Shown: positions 27,767 through 36,316, counted from the stretch's first letter. The stretch is DNA of 64,000 nucleotides from Clostridium fungisolvens (GCF_014193895.1 NZ_BLZR01000001.1:2170001-2234000); one strand, 5' to 3'. Numbers and translations are program-made. The notes: generated by a model not told the origin, from the sequence alone.

Positions 27767-28648
27767 ATGTCAAAAATAATACCTTATATATGGTATGATG
27801 ACCAAGCAGAAGAAGCAGCAAAGTTTTATGTTTCTATATTTAAAAATTCAAGAATCAATGATAATTCATTTTATGCAGAAGGTCTGCCAAAGCCTAAGGA
27901 TAGTTTAATGAGTGTAAGTTTTGAATTATGTGGTCAAGATTTTGTAGCCCTAAATGGTGGCCCATATTTTACAATAACACCTGCGATATCTTTCTTTGTT
28001 AATTGTGAGACCTTGGATGAAGTAGAAAGTATCTGGCAACTGATGAGCAAAGACGGCATAGTTCTTATGGAATTAGGAGAATATCCTTTTAGTGAGAGGT
28101 TTGGTTGGATCCAGGATAAGTTTGGGGTAACATGGCAGATAAATCTTTCAAACCAAAAGCAAAGTATATGTCCAGCATTAATGTTCTTTGGTGATAATTA
28201 CAGAAAAGCTCACGAAGCTATGAAATTCTATACATCTATATTTGAAGATTCAAAGATTGACTCAATTGAATTTTATAATGATGGTGAAGTAGATACTGAA
28301 GAATCAGTCAAGAAAGCTGTTTTCATACTTAGATCTCAAAATTTCATGGCAATGGATAGTAGTATTAATCATGAATTTACTTTTACACCAGCAATATCAT
28401 TCTTTGTTGATTGTGAAACTCAAGAACAAATAGATAATTTTTGGGAAAGACTTTCTTATCAAGGTGAAAAGGGCCAATGTGGATGGTTAGAAGATAAATA
28501 TGGAGTTTCATGGCAAATAGTACCTTCAGTTCTAGGTGAACTTTTAAACAGCGCAGATGAAAAAAGAGCACAGCAAGCTACAGATGCTATGCTAAAAATG
28601 AATAAACTGGATATAGATACTTTAAAAAAAGCATATGAGCAAGATTAA
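27767..28648 (+). CDS. Tandem PhnB-like (VOC superfamily) protein
   Basis: A 293-residue protein made of two glyoxalase-like halves. Residues about 1-130 (KIIPYIWYDDQAEEAAKFYV to FGVTWQINL) and 137-265 (ICPALMFFGDNYRKAHEAMKFY to YGVSWQIVP) repeat the same pattern, including WGxW-like ends. ATG 27767 follows AGGAGAGG; an upstream in-frame ATG lacks a site. The family was once mislabelled demethylubiquinone methyltransferase; the reaction is unknown. It probably forms an operon with the related single-domain gene 50 nt downstream. Confidence 0.8.
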   Translation: MSKIIPYIWYDDQAEEAAKFYVSIFKNSRINDNSFYAEGLPKPKDSLMSVSFELCGQDFVALNGGPYFTITPAISFFVNCETLDEVESIWQLMSKDGIVLMELGEYPFSERFGWIQDKFGVTWQINLSNQKQSICPALMFFGDNYRKAHEAMKFYTSIFEDSKIDSIEFYNDGEVDTEESVKKAVFILRSQNFMAMDSSINHEFTFTPAISFFVDCETQEQIDNFWERLSYQGEKGQCGWLEDKYGVSWQIVPSVLGELLNSADEKRAQQATDAMLKMNKLDIDTLKKAYEQD

Positions 28649-28699
28649 ATACTGTTAAAGCATTAAAGATATTTAAAAAATTTTGAGGAGTTGAAGAAG

Positions 28700-29116
28700 A
28701 TGGCTATACAAGTATATCTAAATTTTAATGGAAACTGTAGAGAAGCAGTGGAATTTTATTCAGAAGTTTTTAACACTGAAAAGCCTCAAATAATGACTTT
28801 TGGTGAAAATGCATCTGATCCAAATTTTGTTATACCCGAAGAAGCAAAAAATTTAGTATTACATACAAGACTTGAAATCAGAGGAACTACTATAATGTTT
28901 TCTGATACATTCCCTGGTATGCCTTTTACTCAAGGAAATAATTTCAGTCTAACATTAGTTACTAATGATATAGAAGAAGTTAAGTCATATTATGACAAAT
29001 TAAAAGAAGATGGTACAGTTGATATGGAGCTTCAAGAAACCTTTTGGAGTAAATGTTATGGTTCATTGACAGATAAGTTTGGAATACAATGGCAGCTTAG
29101 TTATGAGGGGAAATAA
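28700..29116 (+). CDS. PhnB-like VOC superfamily protein, single domain
   Basis: A 138-residue glyoxalase-fold protein: MAIQVYLNFNGNCREAVEFY at the start, FSDTFPGMPFTQGNNFSL in the middle, KFGIQWQLSYEGK at the end. ATG 28700 is seven or more bases after GAGGAG; the TTG at 28691 abuts that site and is rejected. Likely paralogous to, and co-transcribed with, the tandem protein upstream. The substrate is unknown. Confidence 0.8.
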   Translation: MAIQVYLNFNGNCREAVEFYSEVFNTEKPQIMTFGENASDPNFVIPEEAKNLVLHTRLEIRGTTIMFSDTFPGMPFTQGNNFSLTLVTNDIEEVKSYYDKLKEDGTVDMELQETFWSKCYGSLTDKFGIQWQLSYEGK

Positions 29117-29149
29117 AATTTTAAGTAATTAAGGTAAAAGATAAATAAT

Positions 29150-29203
29150 AAGTTATACATGCCCTAAATTCTTGTACTTTTATTATTTAGGCATGCATAA
29201 CTT
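29150..29203. terminator. Long imperfect hairpin between convergent genes
   Basis: Arms of about 20 nt (29150-29169, 29185-29203) pair with one mismatch and one bulge. There is no clear T-run, so it may be a weak or bidirectional terminator. Confidence 0.45.
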
Positions 29204-29234
29204 AATTGTTGAAGTTAGCTTTCAATAACTTATA

Positions 29235-29876
29235 TTAGTGAGGTATTACCCAAGTAAATATAAAGCCAATAAATAGACTTCCAAAGGTTGCTATTAAAAT
29301 TCCCCAGAGCACAATTCTGATAATCAATTTTATTAAAGATTCTTTTCTTTTTATAATTTTAACTCCTTCTTTGGTTAAAATATTTAAAATATCAAGATAA
29401 TTATTATTAAAGAAGTAAATTTCATGGGTATCTTTATTTTTAGATATTATAGTTATAGTTTTTCTATCTCTTCTTGTAATTTCTTTTACAAATTCTATCT
29501 GATTAAAATAATACCACTTGATTTTTATAATTTCATGAATCATATTTGCATATGCTACGTATAATCTTTTGTTAGTTACTATAATTATTGAATTTCTGCC
29601 TACATCTCCCCAAAATAGTGAGGATGATATTATTTGTGCACCAGTTGTTTTTGCTGTGATTCCCCAAATTATTTTTTGTACTGCTTCATCTGGTTTAAAG
29701 TCCTTTTCAATATTAGATATTCCTCTATTAAAATTTGATTTTAAAACAGAGTTCTTTATTCTATCTTTCATTTCTTCAAGCTTTTCATCATTTAACTTTT
29801 GACCATCATATTTATTTGATTCATCTTCACTTAAATAAATATCATTATATGAAATAAGCATATTTCTTTCATTCAT
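29235..29876 (-). CDS. Membrane protein with PH-like domain, probable anti-sigma partner
   Basis: A 213-residue protein encoded 13 nt after the sigma factor gene. The N-terminal segment (YNDIYLSEDE, then DEKLEEMKDRIKNSV) resembles the short acidic/helical sigma-binding N-termini of clostridial anti-sigma factors. The middle (NSIIIVTNKRLYVAY to TITIIS) has the look of a bacterial PH domain. The C-terminus holds one or two membrane helices (about 178-210). The operon position supports control of the sigma factor at the membrane. The combination is inferred, not a family I can name with certainty. Confidence 0.6.
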   Translation of the reverse strand: MNERNMLISYNDIYLSEDESNKYDGQKLNDEKLEEMKDRIKNSVLKSNFNRGISNIEKDFKPDEAVQKIIWGITAKTTGAQIISSSLFWGDVGRNSIIIVTNKRLYVAYANMIHEIIKIKWYYFNQIEFVKEITRRDRKTITIISKNKDTHEIYFFNNNYLDILNILTKEGVKIIKRKESLIKLIIRIVLWGILIATFGSLFIGFIFTWVIPH

Positions 29877-29889
29877 ATAAACCCCTCCT

Positions 29890-30450
29890 TTACAAGATTA
29901 ACTCAATATTCTTATCAGATATAATCTTTTTTAGTTTCTTTCTGCCACGGCTTAGTCTGTTATAAACCGCCATTTTAGACAAATTTAAATCTTTAGCAAT
30001 AGCTGAAATACTTTTGTCTTCAAAATACCTAGCTTTAAAAATTTCCTTATCAACTTCATCTAGATTATTTAATAGAATCATTGCTTCGTTAAGACGATCT
30101 TTTTCTAAATAACTTTCCTCAATATTTTCATTTGAGTTGATCTGAGTAGATTCTAATTCTACATTTTGTAAATCCTTTTTAAGTTTCTTTTTATATGTTA
30201 GAGCTTTGTTTTTAGCTACTACGATAATCCAATTTTTTAAAACACCTTTATCTATGGAAAAACAATCAATGTTATTCCATAAGCAAAGAAGTACATCATC
30301 CACACATTCATCAATGCTGCTGTTTTCGTGACTTCCATTTAAAACCGATGCGATGACATTGTAAATTATAGAGCCATATTTATCGATGAGATTATTAAGG
30401 GCACTAGTATCTTTACGTAAAATTCCTTGAATAATATCTTTATCATTCAT
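29890..30450 (-). CDS. ECF-type RNA polymerase sigma factor
   Basis: A 186-residue alternative sigma factor. I start at the ATG at 30450, which has AGGAGGTGA before it. The upstream in-frame extension to 30507 covers that binding site and is unlikely. Region 2 lies at about residues 15-75 (LIDKYGSIIYNVI, CVDDVLLCLWNN). Region 4 is at about 125-180 (LDEVDKEIFKARYFEDKSIS, then LNLSKMAVYNRLSRGRKKLK). The partner downstream is a membrane protein that probably holds it inactive until a surface signal arrives. Confidence 0.88.
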   Translation of the reverse strand: MNDKDIIQGILRKDTSALNNLIDKYGSIIYNVIASVLNGSHENSSIDECVDDVLLCLWNNIDCFSIDKGVLKNWIIVVAKNKALTYKKKLKKDLQNVELESTQINSNENIEESYLEKDRLNEAMILLNNLDEVDKEIFKARYFEDKSISAIAKDLNLSKMAVYNRLSRGRKKLKKIISDKNIELIL

Positions 30451-30613
30451 ATTTTCACCTCCTATGTTTTCACTATATATACTTACTAAATAATAACTTT
30501 TTGTCATAAACTTCTATTTTCATAAATTTAATTATTATATATGTGCTAAATATAAACAATCTCTAAAGTGAGAATTTAGTTTTTAGGAAATAAGCTAAGT
30601 TCACACATAAAGT

Positions 30614-30870
30614 TTTACTTTGGAAAACATTATGATATAATAAATATTGTTGGTGCACTTTCTGAGATTAAGCATACAGCTTTTTCTTGTAGTAAACCAT
30701 AAAATTTAAAGAATCGTACTGAATGAATGAGGGTTAGTCCCAAGTTAGAAGGCGAGAGAATAGTTGTTATAAACTCAGGAAATTAATTTATATGATTACT
30801 TGTGTTTTATTTTCTATCCTTGTTCCTTTTGGTGCAAGGTTTTTTTATTCTTTATCGAAAGGATTTTTTT
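30614..30870 (+). promoter_or_regulatory. Promoter and long leader with terminator before the hydG unit
   Basis: TTTACT (30614) and TATAAT (30636) with a 16-bp spacer predict a start near 30648. The leader is about 220 nt. Just before the ribosome binding site it contains an intrinsic terminator: CCTTG (30818-30822) pairs with CAAGG (30835-30839), then seven Ts. The middle has short pairing blocks, including GAGGGTTAGTCCC and AAGGCGAGAG. This is the layout of an attenuator or riboswitch. I could not match a known class. Confidence 0.5.
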
Positions 30871-31128
30871 ATGGAAACAAGGATTGCTGTCGTTGGAATT
30901 ATTGTTGAAAATAAAGATTCAGTTGGGAAGCTTAATACTATTCTGCATGAGTATACAGAGTATATTATTGGCAGAATGGGACTGCCATACCCAAAGCGTC
31001 AACTTAATATAATAACTATAGTTATTGATGCACCGAATGATGTTATCGCCGCTCTTTCTGGAAAGTTGGGAATGTTACCTGATGTGAACATCAAAACGGT
31101 ATACTCTAAGGTGTCTGCCAAGGAGTAA
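30871..31128 (+). CDS. TM1266-family protein, putative iron-only hydrogenase system regulator
   Basis: An 85-residue ACT-like/NikR-C-like protein. It begins METRIAVVGIIVENKDSVGK and ends with LGMLPDVNIKTVYSKV, the family pattern. ATG 30871 follows GAAAGGA; an in-frame upstream start reads through the leader terminator and is rejected. Such proteins are regularly encoded just before hydG or other hydrogenase maturation genes. A regulatory role is assigned mainly by that association. It lies 18 nt before hydG, so the two are co-transcribed. Confidence 0.85.
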   Translation: METRIAVVGIIVENKDSVGKLNTILHEYTEYIIGRMGLPYPKRQLNIITIVIDAPNDVIAALSGKLGMLPDVNIKTVYSKVSAKE

Positions 31129-31146
31129 AATATTGGAGGGATTTGA

Positions 31147-32565
31147 ATGTATAATGTTAAGTCTAAAGTTGCAACAGAATTTATCGATGATGAAGAAATT
31201 AAGAGTACTTTAGAACATGCAAAGGAAAATAAGAGTAATAGAGAACTAATTGCTAGTATTATTGAAAAAGCTAGAAGCTATAAAGGAATAAGCCATAGGG
31301 AAGCTGCAATTTTATTAGAATGTGATATCGAAGAATTAAATGAGGAAATGTATAAACTAGCAAAAGAGATTAAACAAAAATTCTATGGAAATCGTATTGT
31401 AATGTTTGCACCTCTTTATCTTTCAAACTATTGTGTAAATGGATGTGTATATTGTCCATACCACTATAAAAATAAACATATAGCTAGAAAGAAGCTTACT
31501 CAAGAGGAAATAAAAAGGGAAACAATTGCACTACAAGATATGGGACACAAGCGTTTAGCTCTAGAAGCTGGAGAAGATCCTGTAAACAATCCACTTGAAT
31601 ATATTCTTGAAAGTATTAAAACTATATACAGCATAAAACATAAAAATGGAGAAATAAGACGTGTTAACGTAAATATAGCTGCAACTACAGTTGAAGACTA
31701 TAGAAAGCTTAAGGATGCTGGTATTGGAACTTATATATTATTCCAAGAAACATACCACAAAGAGACATATGAAGAGCTACATCCAACTGGTCCAAAGCAT
31801 AATTATGCATATCACACTGAAGCAATGGATCGTGCTATGGAAGCTGGAATTGATGATGTTGGACTAGGTGTTTTATTTGGTCTTAACCTATATAAATATG
31901 ATCTTGTAGGACTTCTAATGCATGCAGAACATTTGGAAGCTGCAATGGGAGTAGGTCCACACACTATCAGCGTACCTCGTATTAGACCAGCTGATGATAT
32001 TGATCCTAATAGCTTTTCAAATGCGATATCAGATGAAATATTTGAAAAAATAGTTGCTATAATACGTATAGCAGTACCATATACAGGAATGATAGTATCT
32101 ACTCGTGAATCTAAAAAGACTCGTGAGCGTGTACTTGAACTTGGAGTATCACAGTTAAGTGGTGGTTCAAAGACTAGTGTCGGTGGATATGTTGAGCCTG
32201 AACCAGAAGAAGAAAATTCATCTCAGTTTGATGTAAGTGATAATCGTACTCTTGATGAAATAGTAAATTGGCTTTTAGAGTTAGGTTATATACCAAGTTT
32301 CTGTACAGCTTGTTATCGTGAAGGCAGAACTGGTGATAGATTCATGAGTCTTGTTAAATCAGGACAGATTGCAAACTGCTGTCAACCTAATGCTTTGATG
32401 ACTCTTAAAGAATACTTAGAAGACTATGCATCAGAAGAGACTAAGAAAAATGGTGAAGTCGTAATTAATGAAGAAACTGAAAGAATTCCTAACGAAAAGG
32501 TAAAGGCTATAGTAAAAGAGCATTTAACTGAGTTGAGAGAAGGAAAGAGAGACTTCAGATTCTAA
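31147..32565 (+). CDS. hydG: [FeFe]-hydrogenase H-cluster maturase HydG, radical SAM tyrosine lyase
   Basis: A 472-residue enzyme that cleaves tyrosine to p-cresol and dehydroglycine, supplying CO and cyanide for the hydrogenase active site. The radical-SAM cluster site is Cys96, Cys100, Cys103 (CVNGCVYC). The C-terminal auxiliary cluster motif is present as Cys386-x2-Cys389 (CTACYREGRTG) with the paired cysteines 411-412 (NCCQPNA), where the third ligand lies. ThiH-like LHPTGPKHNYAYHTEAMDR is intact. AGGGATTTGA precedes the ATG. hydE, hydF and the hydrogenase itself are not in this window. Confidence 0.95.
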   Translation: MYNVKSKVATEFIDDEEIKSTLEHAKENKSNRELIASIIEKARSYKGISHREAAILLECDIEELNEEMYKLAKEIKQKFYGNRIVMFAPLYLSNYCVNGCVYCPYHYKNKHIARKKLTQEEIKRETIALQDMGHKRLALEAGEDPVNNPLEYILESIKTIYSIKHKNGEIRRVNVNIAATTVEDYRKLKDAGIGTYILFQETYHKETYEELHPTGPKHNYAYHTEAMDRAMEAGIDDVGLGVLFGLNLYKYDLVGLLMHAEHLEAAMGVGPHTISVPRIRPADDIDPNSFSNAISDEIFEKIVAIIRIAVPYTGMIVSTRESKKTRERVLELGVSQLSGGSKTSVGGYVEPEPEEENSSQFDVSDNRTLDEIVNWLLELGYIPSFCTACYREGRTGDRFMSLVKSGQIANCCQPNALMTLKEYLEDYASEETKKNGEVVINEETERIPNEKVKAIVKEHLTELREGKRDFRF

Positions 32566-32640
32566 TTAATTAGTTTTATGTGTAAGTCTGAGAAAGTAAA
32601 TTTTTTAGATTTAAAAATTGAAAATTGAACTGTTATATTT

Positions 32641-32675
32641 AAAAGTATGTGAATTTTTATTCGCATACTTTTTAC
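32641..32675 (+). terminator. Intrinsic terminator after hydG
   Basis: AAAAGTATGTGAA pairs with TTCGCATACTTTT (one G-U) around a 6-nt loop, followed by TTTAC. The remaining stretch to 32960 holds only short hydrophobic frames without binding sites. Confidence 0.8.
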
Positions 32676-32960
32676 TATATAGTTATCTTTCCGGTATTTC
32701 ATTTTTACTTTTAAAACTCTTAAGTTTATTTTTAGTAGAGAAGCTTTGGATTGTTATAGCTGCAGTTTTTATTTTAGATGAACTATTACAAAAAAATATA
32801 GATACATGATGGTTATCTTAGGTGTTTTCTTTCTGGCAATATACATTTATATAAGAAAAATTATATAATATAGTAATAAAATGGATTGTTTTTTCAACTT
32901 TATTAATAACCACTAAACTAGAACTAATCACATTATTTTATATGCAGGAGAGGATATATT

Positions 32961-33959
32961 ATGGGTAGAGGTAAAATAAAAGTATGTGTTTTCAATTATA
33001 GAGAGTTTGACGAAGCTCAATACTTTAAGAAAATAAGTGAGGAGTTAGGAGTAGAACTTATTATTTGCAGAGAAACACCAACTCTTTCAAATATACAATT
33101 AGCAGATGGTTGTGATTGTATTAGTATTATAACTACACCGATAGATGGAAAGTTGATTGAGAAACTTCATGAAATGAATATAAAGCTAATATCAACTAGA
33201 ACTGTTGGGTTTGATCATATAGATATCAAATATGCAAAAGAATTAGGGATACATGTAAGTAATGCAACATATTCTCCAAACGGAGTAGCAGATTACGCAA
33301 TTATGTTAATGATGATGGCAGCACGTAATATGAAGCGTATTATGGAGCGAGGAAATATTCAGGACTTCTCCTTGCAGGGACTACTAGGAAGAGAATTTTC
33401 TAATATGAAGATAGGAATAATAGGGACAGGAAGAATTGGTGAGACAGTTGTCCGTCATCTTTCAGGGTTCGGAAATGAAGTTTTAGCATACTCATTATAT
33501 GAGAATGAAGAAGTTAAAAAATTTGCGAAATATGTTTCCTTAGATGAACTTTTAAATGAAAGTGATATAATTAGCCTTCATACTCCAGTTGATGATACAA
33601 ACTACCATATGATTGATGCAAAATCAATCTCTAAGATGAAGGATAAAGTAATCATAGTAAACACAGCAAGGGGAGCACTAATCGATACTAAGGCATTATT
33701 AGAGGGAATTGAAAGTGGCAAAGTTGGTGCAGCTGCTCTAGACGTAATAGAAAACGAAGCTGGGCTTTGTTATAATGATTTGAAATCTGAAGTGTTAAAT
33801 AATCGAGATTTAGCGGTGCTGAAAAGTTATCCTAATGTGATAGTGACACCTCATATGGCATTCTATACAAATCAGGATGTACAGGAGATGGTTTACTCAT
33901 CTTTAAAAAGTTGTGTTTTGGAAGTTGAAGGAAAAGAAAACCAATGGAGAGTTGTGTAA
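32961..33959 (+). CDS. D-2-hydroxyacid dehydrogenase, D-lactate dehydrogenase/VanH-like
   Basis: A 332-residue NAD-dependent reductase of 2-oxo acids. It has the Rossmann loop GIIGTGRIGETVVRHL (about residues 151-166) and a catalytic Arg in NTARGALID (about 236). The Glu is in the DVIENEAG segment (about 263) and the His in TPHMAFYT (about 299). Its closest resemblance is to fermentative D-lactate dehydrogenases and VanH. AGGAGAGG before the ATG is strong. No vanA-type ligase is adjacent, so a fermentative role is likelier. An M20 peptidase remnant abuts its stop codon. Confidence 0.88.
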   Translation: MGRGKIKVCVFNYREFDEAQYFKKISEELGVELIICRETPTLSNIQLADGCDCISIITTPIDGKLIEKLHEMNIKLISTRTVGFDHIDIKYAKELGIHVSNATYSPNGVADYAIMLMMMAARNMKRIMERGNIQDFSLQGLLGREFSNMKIGIIGTGRIGETVVRHLSGFGNEVLAYSLYENEEVKKFAKYVSLDELLNESDIISLHTPVDDTNYHMIDAKSISKMKDKVIIVNTARGALIDTKALLEGIESGKVGAAALDVIENEAGLCYNDLKSEVLNNRDLAVLKSYPNVIVTPHMAFYTNQDVQEMVYSSLKSCVLEVEGKENQWRVV

Positions 33960-33960
33960 A

Positions 33961-34089
33961 TATAGTGCGCACGAAGCCTTATTAAAAGGTGCATCAGCAT
34001 TAGCTTTAACTGGTTATGATGTTATAACTGATAAAGAACTTCTTAATAGAATTAAGAAAGAGTTTGAAAAAGTAAATATTAGAGGTTAG
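33961..34089 (+). pseudogene. C-terminal remnant of an M20-family amidohydrolase
   Basis: Immediately after the dehydrogenase stop, a 42-codon frame without a start reads AHEALLKGASALALTGYD and ends LNRIKKEFEKVNIRG. This is the typical tail of M20 aminoacyl/aminobenzoyl-glutamate hydrolases. The rest of the gene is absent, which points to a deletion joining the two loci. Confidence 0.6.
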
Positions 34090-34118
34090 AAAATATTTTT
34101 TTAATCAACGAGTTATAT

Positions 34119-34144
34119 GGACAGCTAGAAATGGCTGTCTTTAA
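34119..34144 (+). terminator. Hairpin terminator
   Basis: GGACAGC pairs with GCTGTCT around an AT-rich loop, followed by TTT. Confidence 0.55.
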
Positions 34145-34228
34145 TAATATGTTGGATTAACAGTATATTATTAGGGTATTTATATTCTTTGATTTTTCTA
34201 TGTGAAATAAAATAATTTACTATTAAAA

Positions 34229-34287
34229 TTGACATAAGTAATTTTAGAGTATACTATAGATATATAATTAGTTAGTTAGACTAACTA
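34229..34287 (+). promoter_or_regulatory. Promoter and operator of the MarR/NmrA operon
   Basis: TTGACA (34229) and TACTAT (34252) are 17 bp apart. A perfect palindrome TAGTTAG-A-CTAACTA (34273-34287) lies just past the start of transcription and before GGAGG, well placed for autorepression by the MarR protein. Confidence 0.65.
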
Positions 34288-34301
34288 TATGGAGGGTAAG
34301 A

Positions 34302-34730
34302 ATGGATAAAGATATTATTATCAGCGCAGATGCTGTTTCTATGTTTTGTAGATTGCAGATGAATATGAAAAGAGACATTCCTATAAGACCAAGTGAAATG
34401 GGAGTACTTATTTTTACTAAGACTCAGGAAGCTCAAGTTACACCTTTGATGATTAGTAACTTTTTTAGAATCGCAAAACCTTCTGTTACAGCAATGGTAA
34501 ATACATTGATAACAAAGGGTTACTTAGTAAAAACTAAATCACTAACAGATGGAAGAAGTTACACAGTTTCTGCTTCTGAGAAGGGGATAGAACTAGTTGA
34601 AGAAACTTACAATGAGTATTTTAAAACAATGGAGTTACTAAAGCAAGGGTTAGGTAGTGAAGATTTTTGCAGATTTATTGAGCTGATACAAAAAGCAAAT
34701 AAAATCTTAGGGGAGAAGAAGGAGTTATGA
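34302..34730 (+). CDS. MarR-family transcriptional regulator
   Basis: A 142-residue winged-helix regulator. The recognition region is MISNFFRIAKPSVTAMVNTL, followed by the wing around KSLTDGRSYTVSAS with the conserved D-G-R. Helical ends form the dimer interface. Its stop overlaps the start of the NAD(P)-binding protein gene (ATGA), so both are one operon, probably autorepressed through the palindrome at 34273. Confidence 0.88.
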   Translation: MDKDIIISADAVSMFCRLQMNMKRDIPIRPSEMGVLIFTKTQEAQVTPLMISNFFRIAKPSVTAMVNTLITKGYLVKTKSLTDGRSYTVSASEKGIELVEETYNEYFKTMELLKQGLGSEDFCRFIELIQKANKILGEKKEL

Positions 34731-35590
34731 AAATTTTAGTTACAGGGGCATCTGGAAATGTTGGTAATTATGTAGTTAAGGAGCTTTTGAAAATGGGTGA
34801 AAAAGTTGTTGCAGCAGGAACAAATATTGAAAAACTTAAGAATATGTTCAATGAAAAAGTTGAACTCGTAAGATTTGATCTTACAGATAAAAATACTTTT
34901 AAAACTGCTCTAGAAGGTGTAGATAGGGTGTTTTTAATGAGACCACCTCACCTTGGAAAAGCTGAAGATTTATTTCCTTTTATTGATGAAATGAAAGCTA
35001 ATGATATTAAGCTAGTATGTTTTTTATCATTAATGGGAGTAGAAAAGAATACTATACCTCCTCATCACAAAATAGAAAAATATATTGAAACTTTAAAAAT
35101 TCCATTTACACATATACGTCCAGGTTTTTTTATGGAAAATATATCGGGGATTCATTCTGTTGAAATCAGGGAGCAAGATGAAGTCTTTATCCCAGCAGGA
35201 AGAAGTAGAACCAGTTTTATAGCTTCAGAGGATATAGGTCTTTCTATAGCAGTAGTACTACATAACCCAGAATTATATAAAAATACTGCTCATACAATTA
35301 CTGGTGGTGAAGCCTTAGATTATTATCAAGTAGCAGAAATAATTAGTAAGGTAACAGGAAGAAAAATAACTTATAAAAAGCCTGGATTTTTCAAATATAG
35401 AAGATATTATATAAAAAATAGAGGTCTCGAAAAATCATATGTAAATGTGACTGTAGCACTTTATTTTATGACAAGAATGGGAACAGCAAAAAAAGTAACA
35501 AATGAGTTTTGTGAATTAACTGGAAAAAAGCCTAAAAGCTTTGAAGAGTTTGTAAAAGAAAATGTAGTGAATTTTTGTAGTAAACTTTAA
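34727..35590 (+). CDS. NmrA-like NAD(P)-binding protein (atypical SDR)
   Basis: A 287-residue protein with the nucleotide loop TGASGNVGNYVVKEL (about residues 6-20). FLSLMGVEKN and ITGGEALDYYQVAEIIS later match NmrA/azoreductase-like atypical short-chain dehydrogenases. The classic Tyr-x-x-x-Lys is replaced, as usual in this group, so it may be a redox sensor or quinone reductase. It is co-transcribed with the MarR regulator, a pairing that suggests response to electrophiles or oxidants. Confidence 0.82.
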   Translation: MKILVTGASGNVGNYVVKELLKMGEKVVAAGTNIEKLKNMFNEKVELVRFDLTDKNTFKTALEGVDRVFLMRPPHLGKAEDLFPFIDEMKANDIKLVCFLSLMGVEKNTIPPHHKIEKYIETLKIPFTHIRPGFFMENISGIHSVEIREQDEVFIPAGRSRTSFIASEDIGLSIAVVLHNPELYKNTAHTITGGEALDYYQVAEIISKVTGRKITYKKPGFFKYRRYYIKNRGLEKSYVNVTVALYFMTRMGTAKKVTNEFCELTGKKPKSFEEFVKENVVNFCSKL

Positions 35591-35600
35591 GCTTTATAAG

Positions 35601-35951
35601 TTAATCTTTTTTAGTCTTAAATTCATCTTTATAATATCTTTCTTTATTTTTTCTAGTTATTAAAACGTTTCCAAATGTTAGTGCAACTATAATAACTGCC
35701 GAAATCAAACCTATTGCTGCAGAGTGGCTTTTCCCATAATCAGTGTTAAGAAGAACCATTACAACCATAAGAACAATATCAGCAAAAAGCAGTTCAAACC
35801 CAGTCTCTTTACAGACTTTTCTTTCATCATATTTGTTTTTGTCCAACTCATTCACTGAGTTATAGCCATCAACTAAAAAACTTAATTTGCCATTTATTAA
35901 GGCAATTGATACTGCTAAAAAAAAAGCTATTAAAATAAATCCCATTATCAT
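35601..35951 (-). CDS. DUF3784-like membrane protein
   Basis: A 116-residue protein with three hydrophobic helices (about residues 2-20, 52-67, 77-97). The segment KLSFLVDGYNSVNELDKNKY followed by DE and a Cys-Lys pair matches the DUF3784 pattern of Firmicutes. Start and AGGAGG are good. Function unknown. It is convergent with the NmrA-like gene, only 10 bp away. Confidence 0.65.
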   Translation of the reverse strand: MIMGFILIAFFLAVSIALINGKLSFLVDGYNSVNELDKNKYDERKVCKETGFELLFADIVLMVVMVLLNTDYGKSHSAAIGLISAVIIVALTFGNVLITRKNKERYYKDEFKTKKD

Positions 35952-36153
35952 GTGGAATAAACCTCCTCATATAAACAACACCTAAGCTATCAAATATTCA
36001 AAATATCCTTTTGATTTATTAGGCATTCAATACTTTATTGTAATTATACACCATTATAAAAATTATTTCAAATATTTACCAATTAGTATGATAATCATTA
36101 ATTAAAAGCTAACACCAATAACTAAAATTTAATTAGGTTTTAATCTTATTTTC

Positions 36154-36200
36154 AAATACCTTGTTGAATGTAAGTGGATATTCATCTGATGCTTTTAAGC
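36154..36200. repeat. Repeat family B, half copy B3
   Basis: The stretch TACCTTGTTGAA, then GTGG, then ATCTGATGCTTTTA aligns with the 5' half of copies B1 and B2. The pairing 3' half is absent. It lies in the gap between the DUF3784 and TetR genes. Confidence 0.5.
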
Positions 36201-36228
36201 TGAACAACTATATAGTTGAGCTTATATT

Positions 36229-36265
36229 AAAAAACTCTGCTGGATTATATGAGCAGAGTTTTTTA
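36229..36265. terminator. Bidirectional terminator after the TetR gene
   Basis: AAAAAACTCTGC pairs perfectly with GCAGAGTTTTTT around an 11-nt loop. It serves the minus-strand TetR gene. Confidence 0.85.
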
Positions 36266-36316
36266 AAGTAGTTTAATGATTTAAGTGCTATATGTTTGTT
36301 TAAAAATATAAATTCA

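Noticed and set aside
30650..30817. Assignment of the hydG leader to a named riboswitch class
   Set aside because: Short blocks recall several classes, but no complete conserved core could be matched by eye.
30802..30870. N-terminal extension of the TM1266-type protein
   Set aside because: The extension encodes the leader terminator and T-run; the ATG at 30871 has its own binding site and gives the normal family length.
32618..32809. Hydrophobic 63-codon frame after hydG
   Set aside because: It starts at a TTG without a binding site and runs through the hydG terminator hairpin. It may contain a decayed membrane-protein tail but cannot be supported as a gene.
32961..33959. Part of a vancomycin-resistance (vanHAX) cluster
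   Set aside because: The dehydrogenase is VanH-like, but no D-Ala-D-Lac ligase or VanX dipeptidase is present; the next frame is an M20 remnant.
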